Shown here: piece after piece, positions 8,555 to 17,950 of the stretch
Layout: the number at the start of each line of letters is the position of its first letter
Numbering within the stretch: position 1 is the stretch's first letter
Assembly: GCA_964623815.1 (NCBI GenBank)
Contig: CAZUVR010000018.1
Span: forward strand, 1-64,000
Length of the DNA stretch: 64,000 nucleotides
From: Chroococcopsis sp964623815
GTDB lineage: Bacteria > Cyanobacteriota > Cyanobacteriia > Cyanobacteriales > Microcystaceae
Reading direction: 5' to 3'
The notes under the pieces: generated by a model
Seen by the model: only the letters and a program-made list of their open reading frames with translations
What the model was told of the DNA's origin: nothing
Database searches by the model: none
Translations under genes and position numbers: made by a program

Positions 8555-9061
8555 ATGTCGGGCGTGAATTACCCTTCCTCTCAATCTTACGGGCAAGAAG
8601 ATGTACAGGGAATTCTGGCTCTAGCAATCTCCCGTCAGATCGATCAAGGAGAGATAAGTCAACAGGAATTATTAGAAATCGCTCAGGAATTATCTATAGA
8701 TATAAAAGAGCTAGAAAGAGCCAAACAGGATTGGTATAATCTTAAACTCGTTAAAAATAAACAACAGGAATTTATCGTCTACCGTTGGCAAAAGTTAAAA
8801 AATAAAGTAGGGAAGTATTTGATAGTTAATAGTTTTTTCCTGACTATTAATCTCATCAGTTCTGGTACGATCGGCTGGGCTATTTATATATTATTACTTT
8901 GGGGCGTTCCCTTATCTCTCGATACTTGGCAGGCTTTTCAAACTAAGGGACAGGAGTTTGAAGAACAATTTCAACAATGGCGGCTCAAGCAAGAAGTCAA
9001 GCAATCTTTCTTTAGCTTATGGGCAAAAATTCAAACCATATTAACCGCCATCGCTAAATAA
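8555..9061 (+). CDS. 2TM-domain small membrane protein
   Basis: I take ATG 8555 (MSGVNYPSSQ, 168 aa). The frame is open from 8447, but that part overlaps the previous gene. The first half (residues 15-70) is a helical region with QGEISQQELLEIAQELSI, which resembles a short helix-turn-helix or SHOCT-like module. Then come two hydrophobic spans (about 90-107 and 109-125) with a short turn, matching the 2TM family (pfam13239), and a charged amphipathic tail. Function unknown; the position suggests the same transcript as the upstream membrane protein. Confidence 0.65.
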   Translation: MSGVNYPSSQSYGQEDVQGILALAISRQIDQGEISQQELLEIAQELSIDIKELERAKQDWYNLKLVKNKQQEFIVYRWQKLKNKVGKYLIVNSFFLTINLISSGTIGWAIYILLLWGVPLSLDTWQAFQTKGQEFEEQFQQWRLKQEVKQSFFSLWAKIQTILTAIAK

Positions 9062-9081
9062 ACTTGCCCGTAACTTAATCG

Positions 9082-9258
9082 TTACATAATGTCTAATTGA
9101 CGGCAGACTACACCACATAAGGCTGCTAAAGCTGTAATACCAAGGGCTGTAAGGATGTCCTGCCCCTGATTGACGGCGAAAGAAGTGATGATTCCCGCCC
9201 CTAAAGCGGCGGTGATGCCCGCACCTAATAAATCTTTATCCGTGTTTTTGTTGTACAT
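9082..9258 (-). CDS. Small glycine/alanine-rich membrane protein, unknown
   Basis: The 58-residue product starts at ATG 9258 (MYNKNTDKDLLGAG); a GTG 3 codons upstream is possible. Two hydrophobic stretches, GAGITAALGAGIITSFAV and ILTALGITALAALCGVVC, are rich in Gly and Ala, as in small hairpin membrane proteins. It is convergent with the 2TM gene (20 bases between ends). I know no function. Confidence 0.5.
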   Translation of the reverse strand: MYNKNTDKDLLGAGITAALGAGIITSFAVNQGQDILTALGITALAALCGVVCRQLDIM

Positions 9259-9468
9259 GGGAGTCACTGAAAAACTAGTCTTTAAAACATATCACTCTCT
9301 TTTCTCCTCTCTTCCTACGGTGTTAGAAATTGCAATGAAGCTTTAAAGTTAGCTAAGTTTCTTAATATTGGTCATGAGTTTTATTTATATTTTGTAACAA
9401 TGAGCCAGATATAAGCGCTAAGCACAAAGTGGGTTAAATTAGATAATTGTCCGTAATCACGAAAGCTC

Positions 9469-9786
9469 ATGTCTAATACCTACAAAGCCGAAATCGCTCA
9501 TCTAGGCAAAACCTACAATATAGAAATCAAAGAGGGAGAAACCGTATTACAGGCCGCTCACGCGGCTAATATAGACTTACCCAGTTCCTGTAACGCCGGG
9601 GTATGCACCACCTGCGCCGCCCAGATATTAGAGGGCACGGTAGATCAAACCGACGGTATGGGACTTTCTCCCGAGTTACAGAAAGAAGGATACGCCCTCT
9701 TGTGTGTTGCTTATCCCAAATCAGATCTTAAAATTGAATCAGGTAAAGAAGAAATGGTTTATCAGCGCCAATTCGGACGACCTTAG
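9469..9786 (+). CDS. [2Fe-2S] plant-type ferredoxin, divergent paralogue
   Basis: The 105-residue product carries the plant-type cluster ligands Cys41, Cys46, Cys49 and Cys79 (CNAGVCTTC ... LLC). It therefore acts as a low-potential soluble electron carrier. The tail (EMVYQRQFGRP) is about 8 residues longer than in photosynthetic PetF, and the loop residues differ. I therefore call it a secondary ferredoxin rather than the main PSI acceptor. The spacer upstream (9268-9468) is AT-rich without an obvious operator. Confidence 0.9.
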   Translation: MSNTYKAEIAHLGKTYNIEIKEGETVLQAAHAANIDLPSSCNAGVCTTCAAQILEGTVDQTDGMGLSPELQKEGYALLCVAYPKSDLKIESGKEEMVYQRQFGRP

Positions 9787-9807
9787 TTCTTTTTCAAGAT
9801 AGATTTT

Positions 9808-10896
9808 ATGTTCCAGGGATTTAATCAACTGCCCCGATGGTTAAGATTAGGAATCGCTTTTCCGGTTGCTTTTCTCAATGGTTGGCTTTTCTTCCATCTG
9901 TTTAATTCCCTAGAACCCCTAATCAGTATTTTTATCATCGCCAGTCTATTCGCTTTTCTACTCGATTTCCCTATTCGTCGGCTGGAATTGAGTAATATCA
10001 GCCGGGGCTGGGCGACGAGTATAGTTTTATTACTGGCTATACTTATTCTGGGTTTATTGGGATTGATTTTAATCCCTCAATTAGTACAACAGTTAAGCGA
10101 TTTGATCAATAGCTTACCCCAATGGATAGAGTCGGGTAGTGAACAACTACAACATTGGGAGAAATTACCGCTGGCTCAAAAATATTCGGTTTATGTTAAA
10201 AACTCCGTTTCCGAATTATCGAGCCGAGTCGCTAATATTTTAGAAAGTTTGACCAGTCAGTTACTCAATTTTATTTTAAGCACGATCGGCAGTCTCCTTA
10301 ATATCTTCTTCGTCCTCGTCCTCACCGTATTTTTAGTTCTTTACGGGGAAGAACTGTGGGACGGAGTTTTCAGTTGGCTTCCTAAACCTTGGAATATCGA
10401 ATTTAGAGAATCTATCCGGCAAACTTTCGAGCGGTATTTTGCTACTCAAGCTATATTAGCGGGCTTTTTAAGTATCGCTCAGACTTGTGTTTTCGCTTTT
10501 TTAAATGTGCCCTACGCTCTTTTATTCGGAGTCGCTATAGGGGTAACGACTTTAATACCTTTTGCCAGTGGTTTTACGATTATTCTTATTGGTCTATTGT
10601 TAACGTTCCAGGATTTCTGGTTAGGTATTAAAGCTTTGATTATTACCATTATCGTCGGACAGATTAATGATAATGTTATCTCTCCCCGTTTAATGGGCGG
10701 CGTGATCGGTTTGAATCCTATCTGGATCATTTTATCTTTATTTATTGGTGGTAAAATTGCTGGCATTATCGGGTTATTGATTGCGGTGCCCATAGCCAGC
10801 GTCATTAAAAATACTACAGATACCCTGAGAGGTAGATGGAAGGAAGAAAAATTAACCTCTAAAATCATCGTCATGGATGAAGTAAAAAAAGATTAA
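9808..10896 (+). CDS. AI-2E / PerM family membrane permease
   Basis: The 362-residue protein has hydrophobic spans near residues 12-30, 33-52, 62-90, 145-178 and 210-330, with a long soluble loop (95-145). It shows the family's C-terminal signature region (GQINDNVISPRLMGGVIGLNPIWIILSLFIGGKIAGIIGLLIAVP, about 283-327). Members have been called autoinducer-2 exporters or Na+/H+ antiporters; the substrate here is unknown. It is in line with ferredoxin and the following 115-aa gene. Confidence 0.85.
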   Translation: MFQGFNQLPRWLRLGIAFPVAFLNGWLFFHLFNSLEPLISIFIIASLFAFLLDFPIRRLELSNISRGWATSIVLLLAILILGLLGLILIPQLVQQLSDLINSLPQWIESGSEQLQHWEKLPLAQKYSVYVKNSVSELSSRVANILESLTSQLLNFILSTIGSLLNIFFVLVLTVFLVLYGEELWDGVFSWLPKPWNIEFRESIRQTFERYFATQAILAGFLSIAQTCVFAFLNVPYALLFGVAIGVTTLIPFASGFTIILIGLLLTFQDFWLGIKALIITIIVGQINDNVISPRLMGGVIGLNPIWIILSLFIGGKIAGIIGLLIAVPIASVIKNTTDTLRGRWKEEKLTSKIIVMDEVKKD

Positions 10897-10915
10897 CTAA
10901 CCTTGGGTAAATTTT

Positions 10916-11263
10916 ATGTTAGCTGAATTGGGATTAGCTGGAAGTTTAATAGTTTTGTTGATTTTTATTATTGGTTTACCCGCTACTATTGTTTACTTAC
11001 CTGTGATAGTGAGAGAAAGACGGGAAAACAAGCAAAAAATACTTAAGCTAATCGCAAAAATAATTCAAAAAAATGGCGGTGTAATTAGCGAGATGGATTT
11101 ATATCTAGCGGCTAGTAACGAGTCAATCGTGATAAATTTACCCCTGTTCTCTTCTTTACTTAAAGAGCAAGCTACTTATTTTCGGGCTGAAACTTTAATC
11201 TCGGAAGAAGGCACGATATATTACCACTTTCCTCTCGATCTGACTCCTCTGCTCTTAAATTAA
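10916..11263 (+). CDS. Single-span membrane protein with a possible winged-helix domain
   Basis: The 115-residue product has one N-terminal transmembrane segment (residues 5-29), a basic stretch (RERRENKQK), then about 75 residues (IAKIIQKNGGVISEMDLYLAAS ... YYHFPLD) whose helix-helix-strand pattern looks like a winged helix. This is a fold guess from pattern only. It lies 19 bases after the AI-2E gene. Confidence 0.5.
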   Translation: MLAELGLAGSLIVLLIFIIGLPATIVYLPVIVRERRENKQKILKLIAKIIQKNGGVISEMDLYLAASNESIVINLPLFSSLLKEQATYFRAETLISEEGTIYYHFPLDLTPLLLN

Positions 11264-11300
11264 TCCCTATATATAACCTCTGTTCGGGATAAAACTTATA

Positions 11301-11416
11301 CAAAATCCGCTTATCATACCTCTCCTTTAGAGAGAAGTGACCAGTGGCGAGTGGCTAGTAGTTAGTTCCTCGCCACTCGCCACTCTCTCTATAAATGGTC
11401 TTTGAGAACAGGATTT
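11301..11416. repeat. Long palindromic interspersed repeat, copy B (inverted)
   Basis: Read in reverse complement it begins AAATCCTGTTCTCAAAGA and ends TATGATAAGCGGATTTTG, which matches copy A (61-195) from end to end. The arms again carry GTGGCGA-type heptamers (11342-11382). It sits between the 115-aa gene and crhR and reaches to within 9 bases of the crhR stop, so it may act as a terminator for both. Confidence 0.8.
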
Positions 11417-11424
11417 AGAATCAA

Positions 11425-12864
11425 TTAGCGTTCTTGAAAAGCGATTTTCCGGTCGTTACGATCGCCACGCTCGAACCTTTGAGGCTTAGAGGATTTACGG
11501 GCTGGTTTATTGGAATTGATGATCGGTTTAGCCGTATTACCTGTAGGTACTTCCCAATCGGTTTTCATCCAGTTAGGACAATTTTGATCGTATACCATCT
11601 GTAAGGCGGCGGCGGCGATCGCGGAAGCGTCGTACTCAGCGCTTAAATCGCTCACCAGAGGTAAGAAAGAAGCCATTCTTTCCCCTGCGAGAGTTTCTTT
11701 GATCTGATTCTGTAACTTAGTGAGACGCTTCGCTTCTACTTCGGCTCTGCTGGGGATCTGACTAGGTTCGAGGCGCTGACGTAGACGGTACTCTATCTGA
11801 CGTAACAGACGACGATCGATCGGTTCCACTAAAGAGATAGCGGTGCCAGTTTTTCCTGCGCGTCCGGTGCGGCCAATACGGTGAATGTAGGTTTCAGCGT
11901 TATCGGGTAGATCATAGTTAATTACGTGGCTGAGGTTTTCCACATCCAAACCGCGAGCGGCGATGTCGGTGGCCACCACTAATTTAACTTTACCTTCTTT
12001 AAAGCGCTGTACCAGTCTTTCCCTTTGGGATTGGCTCAAGTTACCGTGATACTCATCCACACTCTGCCCGGATTCTTGCAATTTGGCGGTTAGTTCGGCT
12101 GCCGTTTGTTTGGTACGCACGAAGATAATCGCGCTGTCGAGGTTCTCGATTTCTAAAATCGGTTGCAGGGCTTTTAATTTAGTCCAGCCCCGAGGTACGA
12201 AATAAACGTTTTGCTCGATTTTCGAGGGAGCCGATTGAGGTTGGGAAACCTGGACGGAAACGGGAGACTTGAGGAACTGACTGATTAAGTCGCGTATCTC
12301 GCGGGGCATGGTGGCGCTGAAACAAGCAGTTTGCCGACTTGATGGCGATTGTTGCAGGATTTTCTTCACGTCGTCGATGAAACCCATGCTTAGCATTTCG
12401 TCGGCTTCATCTAACACCACCCAATTAACGGAATCGAGGTGAAGTTTTTTGCGATCGAGCAAATCTATCACCCGCCCTGGCGTACCGACGACGATCTGCA
12501 CGCCTTTTTCCAGACTGCGGATCTGACGCTCGATCGGTTGCCCGCCGCACACGGTGAGTATGTAGAGACGGCGATCGTTACCGAAATCTTTGATAGCGGA
12601 AGCTACTTGCTGGGCTAACTCGCGGGTGGGCGTGAGGATTAAGGCTTGTACGTTGGGGTTTCTCGTATCCATCCGCTCTAATAGGGGTAGGGTATAGGCT
12701 GCGGTTTTGCCCGTACCAGTTTGGGATAAACCTACTACGTCGTGCCCTTCTAAGAGGAGGGGGATAGCTTTAGATTGGATTTCTGTGGGACTGGTAAAGC
12801 CTAAAGATTCTAAATGAGCGATACGGCTTTCCGATAATCCTAAGTTGTTGAAATCAATGGTCAT
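11425..12864 (-). CDS. crhR: DEAD-box RNA helicase (CrhR-like)
   Basis: The 479-residue product is chosen from ATG 12864 (MTIDFNNLGL). It has all DEAD-box motifs: the Q-motif before AIPLL, SQTGTGKTAAY (motif I), PTRELAQQ (Ia), VLDEADEML (II), SATMP (III), DIAARGLDVE (V) and HRIGRTGRAGK (VI). The extended C-terminal part (about 350-479) resembles cyanobacterial CrhR, which unwinds and anneals RNA and is induced by cold and redox change. The rimO-crhR order is that of Synechocystis, with 40 bases between them. The frame is open to 12933, but that start lies inside rimO. Confidence 0.92.
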   Translation of the reverse strand: MTIDFNNLGLSESRIAHLESLGFTSPTEIQSKAIPLLLEGHDVVGLSQTGTGKTAAYTLPLLERMDTRNPNVQALILTPTRELAQQVASAIKDFGNDRRLYILTVCGGQPIERQIRSLEKGVQIVVGTPGRVIDLLDRKKLHLDSVNWVVLDEADEMLSMGFIDDVKKILQQSPSSRQTACFSATMPREIRDLISQFLKSPVSVQVSQPQSAPSKIEQNVYFVPRGWTKLKALQPILEIENLDSAIIFVRTKQTAAELTAKLQESGQSVDEYHGNLSQSQRERLVQRFKEGKVKLVVATDIAARGLDVENLSHVINYDLPDNAETYIHRIGRTGRAGKTGTAISLVEPIDRRLLRQIEYRLRQRLEPSQIPSRAEVEAKRLTKLQNQIKETLAGERMASFLPLVSDLSAEYDASAIAAAALQMVYDQNCPNWMKTDWEVPTGNTAKPIINSNKPARKSSKPQRFERGDRNDRKIAFQER

Positions 12865-12904
12865 AATTGATAATTTTTGATGTATTTGACTAAATTTGTC
12901 TTGT

Positions 12905-14221
12905 TTACTCTTCGATGTGACCGTAAAGGTCATAAATATCAGCGTCTGTTATCTGGACGGGAACGATCGAACCTAGGGAGGCCGCTCCTTCCACGTAGAC
13001 TAGGCCATCTACTTCGGGGGCGAATCGGTTAGCACGCCCGATTAATTCCCCTGTTTCTGGGTTTTCCTGTTCGATCAACACATCTAAGGTTTGACCTACA
13101 CAGGCGTTATTTTTAGAAGCTGAAATCGGTTGTTGCAACTCCATTAATCTTTCTCTTCTCTCGTCCATGACGGATTGAGGTACTTGGTTAGGGAGTTGAT
13201 AGGCTGCGGTTTCCTCCTCCGGTGAGAAGGTGAAAACTCCTACATGGTCGAATTCATGGCGTTGAACAAATTCCTCTAAGTGGTTAAAGTGGGATTCGGT
13301 TTCACCCGGAAAGCCTACGATAAAAGTTGTCCGTAAAACCGCGTTCGGGATTGCTTCTTTGATCCTCTCGATGATGCCATCGTTAACCCTTCCCTGCCAA
13401 GGACGATTCATCGCCTTGAGTATGTCGGGGTGAGAGTGTTGAAGCGGGAGGTCAAGATAGGGTAACACGTTGGGTGTTTCCCTGATCGCCTTGATCACTT
13501 TTGGTGTCAATCCCGTTGGATAGGCGTAATGAATACGAATCCAGGGAATATCCACCGTTCCCAAAGCTTGAAGTAGTTCGTCTAATTTCGGTTCGCCGTA
13601 AATGTCTAAACCGTAATTAGTGGTGATCTGGGAGATGAGAATTAATTCTTGTACTCCCTGGTCGCTTAACTGCTGTGCTTCAGTGACGATCGATTCTATA
13701 GTTCTCGATCGCTGTTTCCCTCGTAGGTGGGGAATGATACAGAAGGCACAACTGTAGTCACAACCCTCGGCCACTCTTAGATACGCCACCCCTTCCGTCG
13801 TCGTTCGATAACGAGGAGTCGCTTCATCAGCGATATAGGTGGGGTTGCTAGAAACGGCTCGGACACGTTCACCCTGTTCTACTTTCTCGACGACTTCAAC
13901 GATCTTTTGATAATCTCCTGTTCCTACGATCGCTACTGCCTCCGGCAATTCGGCTAAGAGTTCCTCTTTGAAGTGTTGCGCCATGCAGCCGGAGATAATA
14001 ATCTTTTTATTGGCTTCTGCGAGTTCTACTAAAGTTCTCACAGATTCTTCCCTAGCCGCTTGAATGAAACTACAAGTGTTGACTATGACGTAGTCTGCAC
14101 TTTCTTCGTCTGAATCTACAGGATAGCCTGCCTGCACTAACAATCCTAACATATGTTCGGAGTCAATCCGATTTTTTTCGCATCCCAGGTGAGAAATAGC
14201 AATGCTTGGCTTGTTGCCCAT
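12905..14221 (-). CDS. rimO: Ribosomal protein S12 methylthiotransferase
   Basis: This radical-SAM enzyme methylthiolates an aspartate of ribosomal protein S12. The 438-residue product starts at ATG 14221 (MGNKPSIAIS), preceded by AAGG. It shows the N-terminal MTTase cysteines (GCEKNR; NTCSF; SGCMAQ), the radical-SAM CDYSCAFC triad and a C-terminal TRAM domain (about 365-438). ATG 14248 would add nine residues. It precedes crhR in a two-gene operon. Confidence 0.95.
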   Translation of the reverse strand: MGNKPSIAISHLGCEKNRIDSEHMLGLLVQAGYPVDSDEESADYVIVNTCSFIQAAREESVRTLVELAEANKKIIISGCMAQHFKEELLAELPEAVAIVGTGDYQKIVEVVEKVEQGERVRAVSSNPTYIADEATPRYRTTTEGVAYLRVAEGCDYSCAFCIIPHLRGKQRSRTIESIVTEAQQLSDQGVQELILISQITTNYGLDIYGEPKLDELLQALGTVDIPWIRIHYAYPTGLTPKVIKAIRETPNVLPYLDLPLQHSHPDILKAMNRPWQGRVNDGIIERIKEAIPNAVLRTTFIVGFPGETESHFNHLEEFVQRHEFDHVGVFTFSPEEETAAYQLPNQVPQSVMDERRERLMELQQPISASKNNACVGQTLDVLIEQENPETGELIGRANRFAPEVDGLVYVEGAASLGSIVPVQITDADIYDLYGHIEE

Positions 14222-14384
14222 GCGCCTTGTCAAGAATTTCTTAAACATCTTTAATGTTAAGACATTTTAACTTATTCTGGAATTAATCTAATCTTTCCGC
14301 GAGAAATAATTTATTCTCACCGCTCAGGGTAAAATTATAGATTGGCAATCATTCATGAGGCTGACCGTTCAGGATACACGGCAG

Positions 14385-15239
14385 ATGAGCGTGAACTTAA
14401 CATCAATTTTCCACACGGCAAACCCCATCATCGGCGTAGTTCATCTGTGGCCCCTTCCTGGTTCACCGCGCTGGGGTGGCAACCTGAAAACTGTTCTCGA
14501 ACGGGCTGAACAGGAAGCAACCGCCCTAGCCGCCGGGGGCGTAGATGGCTTGATAGTGGAAAATTTCTTTGATGCTCCCTTTACCAAGGGGCAGGTAGAT
14601 CCAGCGGTAGTAAGCGCCATGACTTTAATCGTCGATCGCCTGAAAAATTTGGTAGTTTTACCTATAGGTATCAACGTCTTGAGAAACGATGCTCGTAGTG
14701 GCATGGCGATCGCTAGCTGCGCCAACGCTCATTTCATCCGGGTTAACGTACTGACGGGGGTGATGGCTACAGATCAGGGGATAATAGAAGGTAACGCCCA
14801 TGAGTTATTACGTTACCGGCGCGAGTTGGGTTCAGATGTGGCTATTTTTGCGGATGTCTTAGTAAAACACGCCCGCCCCCTGGGGACTCCCAATCTCACC
14901 ACGGCGGTGAAAGATACGATCGAACGAGGCCTGGCCGATGCGATCATTCTCTCCGGCTGGGCTACTGGACACCCTCCTAATTATGAAGATTTAGAATTAG
15001 CAAAAACCGCCGCTAATAATACTCCAGTATTAATAGGTAGCGGTGCCGATCCCGATAATATTGGCCGGTTGCTGAAGTCTGCCGATGGGGTAATAGTAGC
15101 CAGTTCCCTGAAAAGAAATGGTAAAATAGAAGAGCCGATCGACCCGATACGAGTGTCTCAATTCGTGGAAGCGGCCAGAAAAATCGATTCCCTGCCAGAA
15201 ATACCGATCCAAAAAATAACCAAAGATTTTCATCCTTAA
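14385..15239 (+). CDS. btpA: BtpA family photosystem I biogenesis protein
   Basis: The 284-residue product starts at ATG 14385 (MSVNLTSIFHTANP) rather than at the upstream frame start 14355. It matches BtpA throughout: IGVVHLWPLPGSPRWGG near the N-terminus, GGVDGLIVENFFDAPF, and the C-terminal VLIGSGADPDNIGRLL phosphate-binding-like loop of a TIM barrel. In Synechocystis BtpA is a thylakoid-peripheral protein needed to keep PSI reaction-centre proteins stable. It is divergent from rimO. Confidence 0.92.
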   Translation: MSVNLTSIFHTANPIIGVVHLWPLPGSPRWGGNLKTVLERAEQEATALAAGGVDGLIVENFFDAPFTKGQVDPAVVSAMTLIVDRLKNLVVLPIGINVLRNDARSGMAIASCANAHFIRVNVLTGVMATDQGIIEGNAHELLRYRRELGSDVAIFADVLVKHARPLGTPNLTTAVKDTIERGLADAIILSGWATGHPPNYEDLELAKTAANNTPVLIGSGADPDNIGRLLKSADGVIVASSLKRNGKIEEPIDPIRVSQFVEAARKIDSLPEIPIQKITKDFHP

Positions 15240-15437
15240 AGCTCTTTATAGATCAAGGGTCTCCATCAGCTCGCTCCCTTCAGCTAAAATCTTCTCTCCT
15301 TCAAGCTCAAGAAAGGCGTTTTCTCGACATAATAATAATAGGATAAATCGTCATTTAACAGATAGATCCGTAATTTAAGCAAGGCAAGGTGTAGGAACTG
15401 GAGTAGTGGAAAGTTTTAAAGAGAACTACGAGGCAAT

Positions 15438-16817
15438 ATGGGTATTATGGAGAGAAGTAAAAGGCGAAGGCGGGGAATCATACTCACTGTAAAAGGCTTG
15501 GATAAATTACAACAGGCGAAACAAACCGCCGAGTATAGGGAAAAGCGATCGCAGAAATTCACATTGGAAGAACTGAGCGAGAAAACTCAACTAGCCGTCG
15601 ATACGTTAATGAAGGTTTTCGGCTGCGAGTCGAGGGTGGATAGACAAACTTTAAAAAACTGCTTTTCCGCCTTCAATCTCAAGTTAGAAAAAGACGACTA
15701 TTACTATCCAGAAGAACAAAACGAAGACGATAGCAAGGCTCGCAGTTTCCCAGAAGGAGAATTGACGGATGAATTACCAGAGGGGCAGGTACCTCTAGGC
15801 TCGGCCTATTATTTAGAAAGAGAATTTATCGACGATACCTGTTTTAAAGCGATCGCTCAACCTGGCTCTCTGATCAGGATAAAAGCGCCGAAAAAAATGG
15901 GAAAAACCTCATTATTAATGAGAATTTTAGAGCAAGCCAATAAACAAGATTACCAAACAGTATATTTAACTTTACAATTAGCGGAGTATAAATTATTAGA
16001 CAATCTGGATAAATTTCTCCAGTGGTTTTGTGCCAACATCAGTATAGCCCTAGGTTTACCGAACCGGGTAGCGGATTATTGGGATAGCTTAATAGGCAAT
16101 AAAATGAGCTGTAAGTTCTATATGGAACATTACATACTCACTAATGTCAGCAATCCGATAGTCATCGGTTTAGATGATATAGATAGACTATTTGCGTACC
16201 GGGATTTAGCCGATGATTTTTTCGGATTATTACGGGCCTGGCACGAGGAAGCAAAAAATAGACCGGTTTGGCAGAAGTTGCGCCTGGTGGTGATTCACTC
16301 GACGGAGGTTTATATACCACTCAACCTGAACCAATCACCTTTCAATGTTGGATTAGCAATAGAAATACCCCCCCTCACCGCCAAAGAAGTTCAGGAATTA
16401 GCAACTAGATATTATTTGGATTGGTCGATAGGAAAAGTCGAGAAATTAATGTCCTTCGTTGGGGGTAATCCCTTCCTGATCCGTCAGGCGCTCTATCATA
16501 TTGCGCGTGGCAACCAAACCCTAGATCAAGTATTATTAACTCCCGTCACGGCTGATAATAATATTTATAAAGAGCATCTGGAAAGGCAATTATGGAGATT
16601 ACAACATGGCAGTTCCGAGCTGATAGAAGCCTGGGCCAAAGTAGTCGTCTCCGCCGAGCCAGTAGAATTAGAAGTGGTGAGTCTGTTCAAACTACAAAGT
16701 TTGGGATTGATTGATTATCAAGGCAATCTGGCTACTCCTAGTTGTAAGCTTTACGCTCAATACTTTCGGGAATATTTTAGAACCAGCTCCTCCTATTACT
16801 CCACTATTTTCATTTAA
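15438..16817 (+). CDS. AAA-like (STAND-type) ATPase with N-terminal HTH-like domain
   Basis: The 459-residue product has an N-terminal 85-residue module (RSKRRRRGIILTVKG ... LTLEELSEK-like helices) common in front of cyanobacterial regulatory NTPases, then an acidic linker (91-117). The AAA_35 domain follows: APKKMGKTS as Walker A (150-158) and PIVIGLDDIDRLF as Walker B (240-252). There are no WD40 or TPR repeats behind it, so any effector would be a separate protein. GAGG precedes the ATG. The gene ends at the edge of tRNA-Arg on the other strand. Regulatory or conflict-related function is inference. Confidence 0.7.
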   Translation: MGIMERSKRRRRGIILTVKGLDKLQQAKQTAEYREKRSQKFTLEELSEKTQLAVDTLMKVFGCESRVDRQTLKNCFSAFNLKLEKDDYYYPEEQNEDDSKARSFPEGELTDELPEGQVPLGSAYYLEREFIDDTCFKAIAQPGSLIRIKAPKKMGKTSLLMRILEQANKQDYQTVYLTLQLAEYKLLDNLDKFLQWFCANISIALGLPNRVADYWDSLIGNKMSCKFYMEHYILTNVSNPIVIGLDDIDRLFAYRDLADDFFGLLRAWHEEAKNRPVWQKLRLVVIHSTEVYIPLNLNQSPFNVGLAIEIPPLTAKEVQELATRYYLDWSIGKVEKLMSFVGGNPFLIRQALYHIARGNQTLDQVLLTPVTADNNIYKEHLERQLWRLQHGSSELIEAWAKVVVSAEPVELEVVSLFKLQSLGLIDYQGNLATPSCKLYAQYFREYFRTSSSYYSTIFI

Positions 16818-16890
16818 CGAGCACGGAGGGACTTGAACCCCCGACACCCAGAACCGGAATCTGGTGCTCTATCCGCTGAGCTACGTGCCC
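16818..16890 (-). tRNA. tRNA-Arg (anticodon CCG)
   Basis: The minus strand folds as a full cloverleaf. The acceptor stem is GGGCACG with CGTGCTC (one G-U pair), the D arm is AGCTCAGCGGATAGAGCA, the anticodon loop is TTCCGGT between CCAGA and TCTGG, the T arm is GGGGGTTCAAGTCCCTC, and the discriminator is G. No CCA is encoded. It is 73 bases long, immediately adjacent to the stop of the AAA gene on the opposite strand. Confidence 0.95.
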
Positions 16891-16903
16891 TGATTCAAAA
16901 CAA

Positions 16904-17950
16904 TTATAACACGATCGCCCCCCTTTCCATTAAACTGAGTCTCAACTCCTCGGTCATACCGGTATTGAGGGAGAATGTCGCCCCTTGAACCTTCGCCCCA
17001 CTGAAATTAGCTTCCGTAAGATTCACCTCGGTCAAATTAGCCCCCTCTAAATCAGCACCGATGAGATTGGCTAAAGCCAAACTACAGCGATAACAATCGG
17101 CACCAGTGAGAGCGGCATTACTTAACAAAGCACCGCTCAAATCAGCCCCCTTTAATTGGGCGTGACTTAAATCAGCCTCGCTCAAGGTAGCATCGGTAAG
17201 ATTCGCCCCCCTGAGATTAACCCGGGAAAGGTTAGCCCCCGTAAAATCAACGCCGGTTAATTCGCAGGCCAGTAAATTTCCCCCCCGATAATCGTCGAAG
17301 ATACTTAAACCCGCCAGTTGAGTTAAAAGGGCGAAATCTTCGCTTTCGTATTCGTAAATCAGGTTTATCAGTTTCTGCAAGTCTGGTAGTGCAGAGTTAG
17401 CCGCGACGGAAGCCGGAGTTTCCCTGGAGAGAGATTGAGAACCGATCGCCACTTTGCTTAAATAGGGATGGAGTTCATTATCGGCGAGGAATTTCGCCAG
17501 CACCCGATCTAAAACCCCGTGTTTATTGGGGGTAATATCGTGTCGCCATAGGGATTGAACCTCAAGGATGGACAGATCACCGGTACCTGCGAAGAATTCT
17601 CCCGTCAGGGTGTAAGGCTCATCGCCGTAGATAATCCGGCCTAGTTTTATCTTCTCGCGTAAATCTTCGGGGGAGAGATGAAAGAGAAAGGCGGTAGAGC
17701 CATCTTCAAAGGTGACGTTAAAATCGGATTTAAAAGCGCTATCGATTAAAGAGCAGTTAGAAAAAACTAAACTGAGTTGCCCTCCCGTCACCAGCCATTG
17801 AATCTGCCCCCCTAAAAGGCTTTGGCTATGGGGACTCACCTGTAGATTGCAATATAACTCGAATTGATGACTATCGATAGCGACGGTGTCTAGAGTCAGG
17901 GTTATTTCCGAGTAGCGATTACAAGAAGCTAAAACGCGCATAATTAACAT
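16904..17950 (-). CDS. Pentapeptide-repeat protein
   Basis: The 348-residue product has two parts. Residues 1-190 look like a mixed beta/alpha domain I do not recognise. Residues about 222-325 are pentapeptide repeats of A(D/N)LXX type (LTGVDFTGANLSRVNLRGAN and on), which form a right-handed beta helix. An AGGTAG site fits ATG 17950. Pentapeptide proteins often mimic DNA or act as scaffolds; no target can be inferred here. It begins close behind tRNA-Arg and reads in the same direction. Confidence 0.85.
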   Translation of the reverse strand: MLIMRVLASCNRYSEITLTLDTVAIDSHQFELYCNLQVSPHSQSLLGGQIQWLVTGGQLSLVFSNCSLIDSAFKSDFNVTFEDGSTAFLFHLSPEDLREKIKLGRIIYGDEPYTLTGEFFAGTGDLSILEVQSLWRHDITPNKHGVLDRVLAKFLADNELHPYLSKVAIGSQSLSRETPASVAANSALPDLQKLINLIYEYESEDFALLTQLAGLSIFDDYRGGNLLACELTGVDFTGANLSRVNLRGANLTDATLSEADLSHAQLKGADLSGALLSNAALTGADCYRCSLALANLIGADLEGANLTEVNLTEANFSGAKVQGATFSLNTGMTEELRLSLMERGAIVL

